Part shown: one piece after another, positions 27,016 through 35,392 of the stretch
Numbering within the stretch: position 1 is the first letter of the stretch
Layout of the letters: every line of letters starts with the position of its first letter
Assembly (NCBI GenBank): GCA_002030045.1
Contig: LQBI01000004.1
Span: 1 to 64,000 of the forward strand
Reading direction: 5' to 3'
Origin: Candidatus Aegiribacteria sp. MLS_C
Lineage (GTDB): Bacteria; Fermentibacterota; Fermentibacteria; Fermentibacterales; JCC-6
Length of the DNA stretch: 64,000 bases
Notes under the pieces: model-generated
What the model saw: only the letters and a program-made list of their open reading frames with translations
What the model was told of the DNA's origin: nothing
Database searches by the model: none
Made by a program: the position numbers and the translations under genes

Positions 27016-28089
27016 TCAGTTACCGTCCGTCTCTACCCTGGATCCCTCCTGGTCGAAGAGATGGCTCCTGGTCATATCCATCCTGAACCGGAACCCATCA
27101 CCGGGAGAGGCCTGTACGGTGGGGGCGCACCTGGCGGACAGCTGTCTGCCCGCAAAGCTCATGTATATGATGTTCTCGTTCCCGAGAGTCTCCATAACCT
27201 CCACCTTCCCCTCCCTGGGACTGGATGGGTCGGGGTGGATGTCCTCGGGTCTGATGCCGAAAAGGTATCTTCCGGCGGGAACGGATGCGAAGCGGCCGGC
27301 CTCCATCTCGGCGTTTCCTGTGGTCATCCTGCCAGCGCTGAGTTCCACCTCGAGGAAGTTCATCGAAGGACTGCCTATGAAACCGGCGATGAAGCTGTTG
27401 TCAGGGTGGTCGTACAGCTCCAGGGGAGTGTCGATCTGCTGGATGTAACCATCCTTCAGGACCACTATCCTGTCCCCCAGAGTCATGGCCTCTGCCTGGT
27501 CGTGAGTGACATAGATCATCGTCGAACCCAGCCTGGTATGGAGCTGGCTGAGTTCGTTCCTCATCTGCACTCTCAGCTTGGCGTCCAGATTGGAGAGCGG
27601 CTCGTCGAACAGGAAGACCTCGGGATGCCTGACTATTGCCCTTCCCACGGCGACCCTCTGCCTCTGGCCCCCCGACAGTTCCCTCGGTTTCCTGTCCAGG
27701 TACCGGGATATGCCGAGGATCTCGGCGGCATCGGTCACGTTTCGCCTGATGGACTCGGTATCCATCCTCTTCATCTTCAGGGAGAACGCCATGTTGTCGA
27801 AGACCGTCATGTGAGGGTAGAGCGCATAGTTCTGGAATACCATGGCGATGTCCCTGTCCTGGGGCTTCACTTCGGTCACGTCTCGGTCCCCGATGAATAC
27901 GCGGCCGGTGGTAGGCTCCTCGAGACCCGCCAGCACCCTGAGACTGGTCGACTTGCCGCACCCGCTGGGTCCCACCAGTACCAGGAACTCGCCGTCCCTC
28001 ACCTCCAGGTCGAACCTGGCAAGGGCCAGCACCCGGTTGTCGTATATCTTGCTGACTCCGCTGAACCTGACAGAAGCCAAGTTACACAT
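27016..28089 (-). CDS. MalK/UgpC-type ABC transporter ATPase (orphan)
   Basis: 357 residues. Complete nucleotide-binding domain: Walker A GPSGCGKST (~residue 40), Q-loop VFQNYALYPHMTV, signature LSGGQRQRVAVGRA, Walker B VFLFDEPLSNLDAK, H-loop THDQAEAM; then the CUT1-type TOBE/OB regulatory region with LFGIRPEDIHP. Such ATPases energise binding-protein-dependent uptake of oligosaccharides or glycerol-3-phosphate and may serve several permeases. No permease or binding protein is adjacent. It sits between a WecA-type gene and a carbohydrate-binding lipoprotein. Confidence 0.9.
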   Translation of the reverse strand: MCNLASVRFSGVSKIYDNRVLALARFDLEVRDGEFLVLVGPSGCGKSTSLRVLAGLEEPTTGRVFIGDRDVTEVKPQDRDIAMVFQNYALYPHMTVFDNMAFSLKMKRMDTESIRRNVTDAAEILGISRYLDRKPRELSGGQRQRVAVGRAIVRHPEVFLFDEPLSNLDAKLRVQMRNELSQLHTRLGSTMIYVTHDQAEAMTLGDRIVVLKDGYIQQIDTPLELYDHPDNSFIAGFIGSPSMNFLEVELSAGRMTTGNAEMEAGRFASVPAGRYLFGIRPEDIHPDPSSPREGKVEVMETLGNENIIYMSFAGRQLSARCAPTVQASPGDGFRFRMDMTRSHLFDQEGSRVETDGN

Positions 28090-28129
28090 CCTTTCGAGAC
28101 TGTCCCGTAAAACAGGCCTGCCGGTACCC

Positions 28130-28504
28130 TCAGTCAGGTATCATGACCAGCGAGACGGTCCTGCCCTGGAACTCCGAAGTCAACGGGTTGACAGGGTCCC
28201 TCAGCCACCCGTGCCCGTTGACAAGGAACGAGTACCGGTAGGATCCTCCTTCCAGGTGCGATATGTCCAGGGTCCAGAAACCTTCAGGGTTCCTGCTCAT
28301 CATTCCGGCCAGGGGGTCGATGACGCCGCCGGCGGCCACCAGGCCTCCCCATTCGTTCCAGTCGCCCAGGACCTGCACAGAGGATGCACCGGGCATCCAG
28401 AGGACCAGGTCCACGCCCTCCGACTGCGGTCTCTCTACGGGACGCATGAGCCCGCAGGAACAGAGAAGCAGGGCCGAAACGCCGACGGTCATCCTTCCGG
28501 TCAT
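28130..28504 (-). CDS. Lipoprotein with CBM48/AMPK-type glycogen-binding domain
   Basis: 124 residues. A short type II signal with lipobox LLCSC (Cys ~16) is followed by one domain: VDLVLWMPGASSVQVLGDWNEWG, then EGFWTLDISHLEGGSYRYSFLVNGHGWLRDPVNPLT. The WNEW, W and YRYSFLVNG...DP positions are those of CBM48/AMPK glycogen-binding modules. Predicted to face the periplasm and bind an alpha-glucan or simply be a structural beta sandwich. ATGA overlap with the upstream barrel gene links it to envelope function. Confidence 0.8.
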   Translation of the reverse strand: MTGRMTVGVSALLLCSCGLMRPVERPQSEGVDLVLWMPGASSVQVLGDWNEWGGLVAAGGVIDPLAGMMSRNPEGFWTLDISHLEGGSYRYSFLVNGHGWLRDPVNPLTSEFQGRTVSLVMIPD

Positions 28505-29760
28505 TTGAGAAGCCCCCTCAGTTCAAGCCCGAACACCGGAGAGCAGTCGTATGCCCAGTCTACCGATACGAGCCCCCGAACGGGACCCAGGGCGGAAGAA
28601 ACAACGGCCCGGCAGGACGGCTGCAGGCTGTCGTCCAGGTCCCCTGATACAAAAACCTCGGCGCACACGTCCCTCCTGGGGGAGTACGCTGCAGAGCCGG
28701 TCACCCTGGAACTGTCGTCCAGCACTTCGAGCATCATTCCCGCCGCGGCGAAGGAGTCGGCTATTCCGGCTTTCACGCATCCCCGGTGATCGCCGTCCAC
28801 AAAGATATCAAGCATTATGTCCCAGGTCACTCCCTCCCTGTCCACCATTCCGGCCCTGGCCGAGATACCGCTGAGGCTGTCACTCTCCAGGTCGATCATG
28901 CCTTCCAGTCCGGCTGAGACCATGTGCCTGCGGGACCTGAGGTAGGATCCGAGAAAGAGGACCCTCTGACCCGGTGAATAGGCCTGAGTAACCATTCGGA
29001 CCGAGTCACCGGCGAACCTTGCTCCAGGGACCACCTCCACTCTGCCCCATCCGGTATCAAGGAGACAAAGATCCAGTATCTCGCAGCTGAGCCCCCATCT
29101 TCCGGATCCGCCGTCACCTCCTGTGAGGACCAGCCTTGGTCTGACGTAGCGGAAGTCGGTCCTGACCTCCAGGACGTTGACGGCCATGTGGAAGGCGGAC
29201 GAGTCACCGGGAGAAAACTCCATCCTCCTGTAGTCGGCACCTGTGAAGCCCATCCAGGGTGAAGACACGGTGAACTGCTGGAGGGTGTCGTCCGAAACCT
29301 CCTGCAGGAGGTATTCCGAACTGAACCCGAGTATTCCTCCTCCTGAGACGCTGAAACCGCTTATGGAATCGGGTTCCAGCCATCCCCATTCAACCACCGG
29401 GGATCGAAGACCGGGCAGGAAGGGAATGCGGTCTGAGTAATGGACGCCCCCTCCTATCCAGGGAGTGCCCGGCCATTTAACCTCCGCCCCGGCCCTCCTC
29501 AGGTAGAGGTCCGAAGAGGGTGAATTCTTCGCTGCCGCGACCGCCAGGATGTCCACCTCCCGGGAGAGGGCATGAACCGAGAAGGCTGCGTCCATCAGGG
29601 TACTGTCCATCGATGGCCTGCTGTCGCTCCACATTCCCCCGGCCTTCGCCATGAACAGCATCGAACAGTCCAGCTCCCAGTCGCCGGGAACCGTCCCCGA
29701 TCCCGTGGAATCCTGTCCGGAAGCTGTGAGGGTCAGCAGGAGAGCGATCGCGGGTATCAA
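28501..29760 (-). CDS. Exported beta-rich protein, probable outer-membrane barrel
   Basis: 419 residues. Signal peptide (MIPAIALLLTLTASGQ) followed by a sequence of alternating polar/hydrophobic strands with many Gly, Ser and aromatic residues (e.g. GWGRVEVVPGARFAGDSVRMV, HMVSAGLEGMIDLES) and an ending strand GLVSVDWAYDCSPVFGLELRG. That layout suits an outer-membrane barrel of about 18-20 strands; no family is recognised. It overlaps neighbours on both sides by ATGA, placing it with the second barrel protein and the glycogen-binding lipoprotein. Confidence 0.65.
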   Translation of the reverse strand: MIPAIALLLTLTASGQDSTGSGTVPGDWELDCSMLFMAKAGGMWSDSRPSMDSTLMDAAFSVHALSREVDILAVAAAKNSPSSDLYLRRAGAEVKWPGTPWIGGGVHYSDRIPFLPGLRSPVVEWGWLEPDSISGFSVSGGGILGFSSEYLLQEVSDDTLQQFTVSSPWMGFTGADYRRMEFSPGDSSAFHMAVNVLEVRTDFRYVRPRLVLTGGDGGSGRWGLSCEILDLCLLDTGWGRVEVVPGARFAGDSVRMVTQAYSPGQRVLFLGSYLRSRRHMVSAGLEGMIDLESDSLSGISARAGMVDREGVTWDIMLDIFVDGDHRGCVKAGIADSFAAAGMMLEVLDDSSRVTGSAAYSPRRDVCAEVFVSGDLDDSLQPSCRAVVSSALGPVRGLVSVDWAYDCSPVFGLELRGLLK

Positions 29761-30548
29761 AACTCATCCTCCCCGTGGTAGGATACTCCAAGGTAGCTGA
29801 CAGTATCGAGTTCGTCGATCACCACTGACCAGTCCAGACCGAAGCGACCTGAGGCAAGTGAAACGCCTGAACTCCACGAGGACCCGTCGGATCCGGACCT
29901 GACTGTCAGCCAGTCCCTCACACCCAGCTCGAATCCCACCGCCGGCCGCCCGTCCGTGACTGAGAAATGCCCCCTGAACCTTCTGTCGAATATGGTGGTG
30001 AAACCGTAGTCGATCCTTCGCTCCCCTATCCTGTCCCCTGCAAGCCTGATCCCGCTCATGTCAACCCCTACCGCAACTGTGGGGAATACCGAGAACTGGA
30101 GACCCAGATTCGCCGAGAGCATTCGGACATCGCCATCGGGATCGCCTTCCGAGAAGACGTAGCCCAGGCCCCCCCCGAGTGTTATGCTGGGACCGAAGAC
30201 CCCCTCCATGAAGCCCACCGGGTCTCCCCTCAGGGTCAGCGCGGTGCCCAGTGAGGCATGAAGAGTGTCTATTCCTCCGGAGCTTCGGGTCCAGGCTGCG
30301 GCCGCCGAGTAATAACGGTTCCCAAGCCTGCCTGCCGCCGCCGCTGCCAGTGAACCGTTCTCTGAATCCTCCGCAGAGGTGTAGAGGGCGCAGCTGAATC
30401 CTGTCATGCGAACCAGTCCGGCCGGGGCCGAGACACATTCTACAGCATCGGACGACCACGCCCAGGGGCCGCACGCACATCCGGCAGCAGCCGGACCCTG
30501 AGGGAAAGCCTTCATGCAGAGCAGAAAGAGGACTAAGGAGCTGGTCAG
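29757..30548 (-). CDS. Predicted outer-membrane barrel protein, probable CTG start
   Basis: 263 residues from the CTG at 30548. That start gives a plausible signal peptide (TSSLVLFLLCMKAFPQGPAAAG) and lies seven bases after GGGAAGGGG; its first bases overlap the upstream stop (CTGA). The first ATG (30515) would remove the hydrophobic core. After the signal come repeated beta strands (GNRYYSAAAAWTRSS, HASLGTALTLRGD, SITLGGGLGYVFSEGD, RRIDYGFTTIFDRRFRGHFSV), as in PorV/OmpA-type barrels of ~14 strands. No family is recognised. Operon partner of the next barrel gene. Confidence 0.65.
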   Translation of the reverse strand: MTSSLVLFLLCMKAFPQGPAAAGCACGPWAWSSDAVECVSAPAGLVRMTGFSCALYTSAEDSENGSLAAAAAGRLGNRYYSAAAAWTRSSGGIDTLHASLGTALTLRGDPVGFMEGVFGPSITLGGGLGYVFSEGDPDGDVRMLSANLGLQFSVFPTVAVGVDMSGIRLAGDRIGERRIDYGFTTIFDRRFRGHFSVTDGRPAVGFELGVRDWLTVRSGSDGSSWSSGVSLASGRFGLDWSVVIDELDTVSYLGVSYHGEDEF

Positions 30549-31936
30549 TAGGCACCCCTTCCCTTGAAGATGACGGCTACCGTCCTGAGCAGAATGGTGA
30601 AATCCAGCATCAGCGACTGGTTCCTGATGTAGTAGTAATCATATTCCAGATTGTCGTGAAGGGGAAGCTCCTTCCTGCCCATGATCTGCCACAGGCCTGT
30701 CAGTCCCGGCTTGACCTCGAGCCTGTGACGCTGCCAGCCGTTGTAGTCATCCACTATGAAAGGCATCTCAGGCCTGGGCCCCACCATGCTCATGTCACCC
30801 TTCAGCACGTTGAACAGCTGTGGCAGCTCGTCCATGCTGGTTCGTCTCAGAAGTCTCCCCAGCCGCGTTATTCGGTTGTCCCCGATGGATACCGGAGCAA
30901 CCTCGTACTCGTCGCTGTCGGGTTTCATGGTCCTGAACTTGTAGAGTGTGAACTCCCGGCCTCTCAGGCCCACCCTCCTCTGTCTGAATACGGGAGAGCC
31001 GTTCCTGCTGATGAGATGGACAAGGTAGATCACGGCCATGACGGGCAGCATCAGGACTATGAGGCAGAAGGAGAGCACCACGTCCATCGACCTCTTCATC
31101 ATCCTGTGCAGGGTGCCGGGACTGCCCTGGCCTATCTCCACGATGGGAAGCCTGGCCATGTCGTCAAGGTCCGTGATGCCCATGGCTATCTCGAACAGAT
31201 CGGTGACCAGACGGTAGTGAACGTCGCTGCGGTCCATGGAAGAGATGAGTGCCATGACGGTGGAGTGGTTCAGCTGCGGAGATGCGAAGAAGACCTCGTC
31301 GATATCCATTCTTTCGATCGTCTGTTCCAGACCGTCCAGCCCCGATACGATGGGCACGCCAAGGAGCATGTCTGCGTCAGAGTTACCGACCGCCACTACT
31401 CCGGCTATCTCGGGCGCCCTGCCGGGAAGCCTCCTGAGGGAGCTGACAACCCTGGAAGCCACCTCGCCGGTTCCCACTACAAGTATCCTGGGCGCCTCGC
31501 TCACCGGGGCCGACGCCTGTGCCAGCCTCCTGGCCAGTATCCTTGCAAGGACGGAGGCCGGAAAAGCGGTCCCTATGAAAAGGAACAGCATAAGCCTGGA
31601 GTATTCGACCCTGACCAGGTAACTCGCAGCCATCAATGATACAAGGAGCGTTGCGAAGGCCTTCAGGAGCCGCTGTATCTCCGCCATGCCGCCGGGATGT
31701 CTCCTCGGCACGTAGAGGCCCGACCTGGCGAAAGAGAACAGCCAGATGAATGTCAGCACGGGCAGGGCCACCAGGTAAAGGGTTATCTCGTGGTGGAAAT
31801 CCGGCAGTATATCGACCAGTACGACGGTCCTCAGGAACCATGTGAAGGCGAAGACCAGGGGGATCGTCACCAGGTCTGCCAGGACCAGGAGCATCATAAG
31901 GATCCGGTCCGCTCTTCGAGCCGGGGCCAGTTTCAT
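30545..31936 (-). CDS. WbaP/WcaJ-type polyprenyl glycosylphosphotransferase
   Basis: 463 residues. Four or five N-terminal transmembrane helices (~1-130), a Rossmann-like CoA-binding domain (ILVVGTGEVASRVVSSLRR...) and the C-terminal bacterial sugar transferase domain from ~260: MKRSMDVVLSFCLIVLMLP, SPVFRQRRVGLRGREFTLYKFRTM, TRLGRLLRRTSMDELPQLFNVLKGDMSMVGPRPEMP and VKPGLTGLWQIMGR. It transfers a hexose-1-phosphate to undecaprenyl phosphate. The ATG overlaps the GT2 stop (ATGA). The cluster therefore has two priming enzymes, this and the WecA-type one. Confidence 0.93.
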   Translation of the reverse strand: MKLAPARRADRILMMLLVLADLVTIPLVFAFTWFLRTVVLVDILPDFHHEITLYLVALPVLTFIWLFSFARSGLYVPRRHPGGMAEIQRLLKAFATLLVSLMAASYLVRVEYSRLMLFLFIGTAFPASVLARILARRLAQASAPVSEAPRILVVGTGEVASRVVSSLRRLPGRAPEIAGVVAVGNSDADMLLGVPIVSGLDGLEQTIERMDIDEVFFASPQLNHSTVMALISSMDRSDVHYRLVTDLFEIAMGITDLDDMARLPIVEIGQGSPGTLHRMMKRSMDVVLSFCLIVLMLPVMAVIYLVHLISRNGSPVFRQRRVGLRGREFTLYKFRTMKPDSDEYEVAPVSIGDNRITRLGRLLRRTSMDELPQLFNVLKGDMSMVGPRPEMPFIVDDYNGWQRHRLEVKPGLTGLWQIMGRKELPLHDNLEYDYYYIRNQSLMLDFTILLRTVAVIFKGRGAY

Positions 31937-32898
31937 GCAGTCTCCTTCCCGGACCCGAATATACCCCTGAGGAGGCCGGCGGAAAGTGCGCAGCCCCTCC
32001 AGAACGCAAAGACCGGGACGAGGGGCGTTGTTAACGGATCGTTCCGCAGAGCCACCAGGGCCATCGGCATCGATGATGCAAGAAAGAGCGACGCCCAGAC
32101 AGCCAGGGGCATCAGGTTGAACGGCAGCATCAGAAGGGTCGGAGGCAGCAGAAGGCACATCAGGATCTGCAACCGCAGGCACCTTGGAGTGTAGGTGTCC
32201 GATCCCGCCTTTGCCGGGTATCTCCTGAGGACCCTTGTCTTCCACCTGCCCCTGCCGTACTTCATTCGGAAGTAGGATGACCATGTGGCCCTGTGGGTGT
32301 GTGAAACCCTGGCGTCAGGTGCGAAACGGAGTGCCATACCCATGGATTCGAGCCTGTACGAGAGGTCTACGTCCTCGTGGTCCGGGAAAGGGAAGGACTC
32401 GTCAAAACCCTTCGACACCTCAAGGGCCTCCCGTCTGTACCCGGCGGAATAGGTATCTATCATGTCCACTCCGGAATAGCGTGACAGCAGCCTGTACCTC
32501 TCCTGGAACTCCACCTGGGCCAGCCGCTGGACCAGTCTGTTCCCTCCCCGTGAATAGACGCCCTTCACTGCGTCGGCCCCTGATTCCAGCGCCTGCGCCA
32601 TCCTTTCCGCCCATGAAGGCTCGGGAACGCAGTCCGAATCGGTGAAAAGCACCAAAGATCCGGACGAAGCCCTCCAGCCCCTGTTCCTGGCCGCGGCGGG
32701 CCCGGCCTGAGGCCCTTCGACCACGAGGTCGGCGAGGTGTTCCAGTGCTTCGGGAAGCGGACCGTGGCCGTCCAGTGAAACCACTACCTGCATTCTGCGG
32801 CGGATCGTCTGGCCCGATAGGGCCTCGAGGCATCCCTTCAGGGCATCGAATCCATTCCTGACGGGAACGACAACGCTCACTCCGCAGCTGCCGGTCAA
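31933..32898 (-). CDS. Family 2 glycosyltransferase
   Basis: 321 residues. GT-A fold: SVVVPVRNGFDALKGCLEALSGQ at the N terminus, the nucleotide/metal site LVLFTDSDCVPEPSWAERM (DSD at ~98), and FPDHEDVDLSYRLESMG (catalytic region, ~165). Two hydrophobic segments near the C terminus (LLLPPTLLMLPFNLMPLAVWASLFLASSM) anchor it to the membrane. It adds a sugar during repeat-unit synthesis; donor unknown. Overlaps the neighbouring genes by ATGA. Confidence 0.88.
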   Translation of the reverse strand: MTGSCGVSVVVPVRNGFDALKGCLEALSGQTIRRRMQVVVSLDGHGPLPEALEHLADLVVEGPQAGPAAARNRGWRASSGSLVLFTDSDCVPEPSWAERMAQALESGADAVKGVYSRGGNRLVQRLAQVEFQERYRLLSRYSGVDMIDTYSAGYRREALEVSKGFDESFPFPDHEDVDLSYRLESMGMALRFAPDARVSHTHRATWSSYFRMKYGRGRWKTRVLRRYPAKAGSDTYTPRCLRLQILMCLLLPPTLLMLPFNLMPLAVWASLFLASSMPMALVALRNDPLTTPLVPVFAFWRGCALSAGLLRGIFGSGKETA

Positions 32899-34346
32899 TT
32901 CTTCCTCGAATTCCTGAACAGGTAGCGGCGGAAAGTGGAGAACGCACGAAGTGTCCTCCTGGCCTCATCGGGGTCCCTGAGGCTTCGCCAGAACTTCCTC
33001 AGCAGGTACCGGGGCCTGAGGTAGAACCTTCTCCTCGCCCTGTCGCAGAAGTCCACAAGATCCTCGGATGAAAGGCTGTCAGTTCTGATGACGCAGTTGT
33101 GCAGCCCCTCTTCAGTCAGCCATTCCCTCCATCTGCAGGCCTTCAGGTTCCCCGATTCCAGGGCCTGCCTGTAGGCTTCCGTTCCGGGGTAGACCATCAT
33201 GGGGTAGAACTGGACTGTATCGGGATCGAGTTCCAGGGCGAACTCCAGCGTCTCCTCCATCGTCTCGGCGGTCTCACCCCGGGTGCCCACCATGAAACAG
33301 CCGTGCACCAGGATACCCGCTCTCCTCGCGTCACGCATGAACCTTCGTGAGTCTTCGGTTGTTATTCCCTTGTTCATGTTGCGAAGCATCAGATCGCTTC
33401 CGCTCTCGAATCCAACGCAGACGGTCCTCAGTCCCGACGCGGCGCAGATCTCCAGGGTATCCCGGTCCACGTCGGCCCTCATGTTGCAGGTCCAGGAGAT
33501 CCGGACTCCACTCTGCATGAAGGATGAAGCCAGGTCCCTGAGCCTGGTCCTGTCCGCCGATATGGTGTCGTCCTCGAAGAACACGGCGCGGACACGGGGC
33601 AGGTTTTCCTGGACCCATAGTACTTCACCGGTCATGTCCTGCACGGAGCGTGTCCTGAACCTCTTTCCCTGAAGTGTCTGCGGGAAGACGCAGAAGGTGC
33701 AGCCGTGGGGGCAGCCCCTGCCTCCCATGATCATGACCTGGGGATGCAGGGCGTTGGGATTGTTGTAGGCTCCAATGTCCAGGTGTCGTGCGTAGACCGT
33801 GCTCACCCACGGCAGACCGTCCAGGTCCTCGACCTTTCCGGCCTCTCCGGTGTCTGTGAAGCCGTCACGGGGACCCCTCAGGCAGAGCCCGGGGACACCG
33901 GCAGGGTCGAGACCCTTCTCAATTGCTTCGGCAAGACCGAGGAGAGGCGTCTCGTACTCCCCGACTACCACTCCATGAAACCTTGATCCGAGTTCCAGTG
34001 TCTCTCTCGGCAGCGCTGATGGATGGGTGCCCACCAGCACCACCGTGGCACCGGTCCCGGCGCAGGCATCGGCGAAAGCCGCATCCGTCTCTATGGATGG
34101 AGTGGAGGTCTCCACAACGACCAGACCCGCCCCGTGGTCCCTCACCCTGCGGATTGCCTCCCCGGGATCCATCCCGGAAGCCGGTGCGTCCACCAGGTCC
34201 ACCTGGTGCCCCGCCTTTTCCAGCGCACCTGCGGCGTATGCAAGCCAGATGGGGTAGTAGAGGGTGCCGCTCTTTGTGACCGCCGGACTCCTCTGTCCCC
34301 TGCTGTAATGGGGCAGGAAGGGCGGGTTCACGGCTGATATCCTCAT
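32895..34346 (-). CDS. B12-binding domain radical SAM protein
   Basis: 483 residues. An N-terminal cobalamin-binding-like domain (~1-150) precedes the radical SAM core with GGRGCPHGCTFCVFP (CxxxCxxC, ~200) and later VFFEDDTISADR, CVGFESGSDLMLRNMNKGI and YPMMVYPGTEAYRQAL. It resembles the HpnJ/BchE/lipid-modifying class. The canonical His of the B12 DxHxxG motif is not seen, so cobalamin binding is uncertain. Its place among glycosyltransferases suggests modification of a sugar or lipid in the glycan. ATG at 34346 overlaps the GT9 stop; a longer in-frame extension upstream lies inside that gene. Confidence 0.82.
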   Translation of the reverse strand: MRISAVNPPFLPHYSRGQRSPAVTKSGTLYYPIWLAYAAGALEKAGHQVDLVDAPASGMDPGEAIRRVRDHGAGLVVVETSTPSIETDAAFADACAGTGATVVLVGTHPSALPRETLELGSRFHGVVVGEYETPLLGLAEAIEKGLDPAGVPGLCLRGPRDGFTDTGEAGKVEDLDGLPWVSTVYARHLDIGAYNNPNALHPQVMIMGGRGCPHGCTFCVFPQTLQGKRFRTRSVQDMTGEVLWVQENLPRVRAVFFEDDTISADRTRLRDLASSFMQSGVRISWTCNMRADVDRDTLEICAASGLRTVCVGFESGSDLMLRNMNKGITTEDSRRFMRDARRAGILVHGCFMVGTRGETAETMEETLEFALELDPDTVQFYPMMVYPGTEAYRQALESGNLKACRWREWLTEEGLHNCVIRTDSLSSEDLVDFCDRARRRFYLRPRYLLRKFWRSLRDPDEARRTLRAFSTFRRYLFRNSRKN

Positions 34347-35392
34347 TGCTGTCTCTCCCTGCCGTTCTCCATCGCCAGCCTCATTCCCATCCAGACCTCC
34401 TCTATTTCGATCGATTCCATACATAACGCACTGGCGTGACGGCATCCGGGAAAAAGACTGTTCGAATAGCACGGGGAGCAGTCCGCCCTGCCCCTGATCG
34501 GCACCACCAGTCCGGGAGGGTAGAGCGCATCGGGGTCCGAAGGACCGAACAGAACCACCGACGGCACTCCCCTCGCCGCAGCCAGGTGTGCCGTACCGCT
34601 GTCCGCACCCAGGAATCCGCAGCACCTGTCGATTACGGCAGCGGTCTGTCCCCAGGTGGTCCTGCCGGTAAGGTCGAGCATCCTAACGCCTGCGGAAACT
34701 GCTGTCTGAGAAGCCGCGTCACCGTCGTCCGCACCGCCCAGCATCACGATGCTCATACCGGAACGCCCCAGTCTATCCGCGATGGCGGCGAACCGTTCCG
34801 GCGCCCATCGCTTCTGAAGAACGGTATCCCTGGGGTTGCGGCCTCCTCCCGGGGCAATTGCGAAAAGAGGACGGGGGAGAGCCAGCCTGTCCGCCCATTC
34901 CCTCTCCTCAGGTCTCACCGGGAAGAACGGTCTCCAGTCCTTCACCGCTACACCGGCCACGCGGGAATAGGCCAGTCCGGCCAGCTCCCCCGGTTTCATC
35001 GGGAACACTTCCTCCCATTTGCCGAGAGGGGTTTCTCCGCATGACGACAGGTGAGCCCCCGTCAGAAAACGTACCCACCGTCGCACTGCGGGAGAACCCT
35101 GAAAGACCAGCGCACGGTCGATCCCTATTAAGCCGCTCCTGTTCCTCAGGCTCCATACTGCCAGGTCCAGAGTCTCGTTCATGCCCGACGGAGGAACCGG
35201 TGCGACGCGGACCCTCGAGATACCCGGCATACGCTCCCAGACGTCCGCGGCGGACGGACCGGTCAGAACCTCGAAGACCCCTCCACCCGAAACGAGTTCT
35301 CTCACCGCCGGAGTGCACATCAGCGCGTCCCCGAAGGCGTGGGTCTTTACAAGCAGAACCCTTCCCTCAGCCAGTCCCGGTCTCCTTACCAC
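34343..35392 (-). CDS. Family 9 (heptosyltransferase-like) glycosyltransferase
   Basis: 349 residues from the GTG at 35392. The GT9 N terminus is RVLLVKTHAFGDALMCTPAVREL; the C-terminal donor domain has FAIAPGGGRNPRDTVLQKRWAPERFAAI, MLDLTGRTTWGQTAAVIDRC and GADSGTAHLAAARGVPSVVLFGPSDP. Members transfer heptose from ADP-heptose to lipid A core or related acceptors. The start is unclear: GTG at 35392 is canonical but lacks a close Shine-Dalgarno, whereas a CTG at 35374 follows a perfect AAGGAG by seven bases and sits across the upstream stop. Confidence 0.88.
   Translation of the reverse strand: MVRRPGLAEGRVLLVKTHAFGDALMCTPAVRELVSGGGVFEVLTGPSAADVWERMPGISRVRVAPVPPSGMNETLDLAVWSLRNRSGLIGIDRALVFQGSPAVRRWVRFLTGAHLSSCGETPLGKWEEVFPMKPGELAGLAYSRVAGVAVKDWRPFFPVRPEEREWADRLALPRPLFAIAPGGGRNPRDTVLQKRWAPERFAAIADRLGRSGMSIVMLGGADDGDAASQTAVSAGVRMLDLTGRTTWGQTAAVIDRCCGFLGADSGTAHLAAARGVPSVVLFGPSDPDALYPPGLVVPIRGRADCSPCYSNSLFPGCRHASALCMESIEIEEVWMGMRLAMENGRERQQ

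Noticed and set aside
26872-28110. 412-codon + strand frame opposite the MalK-type ATPase
   Set aside because: The ATPase has every ABC motif; the opposing frame shows only mirrored codon bias.
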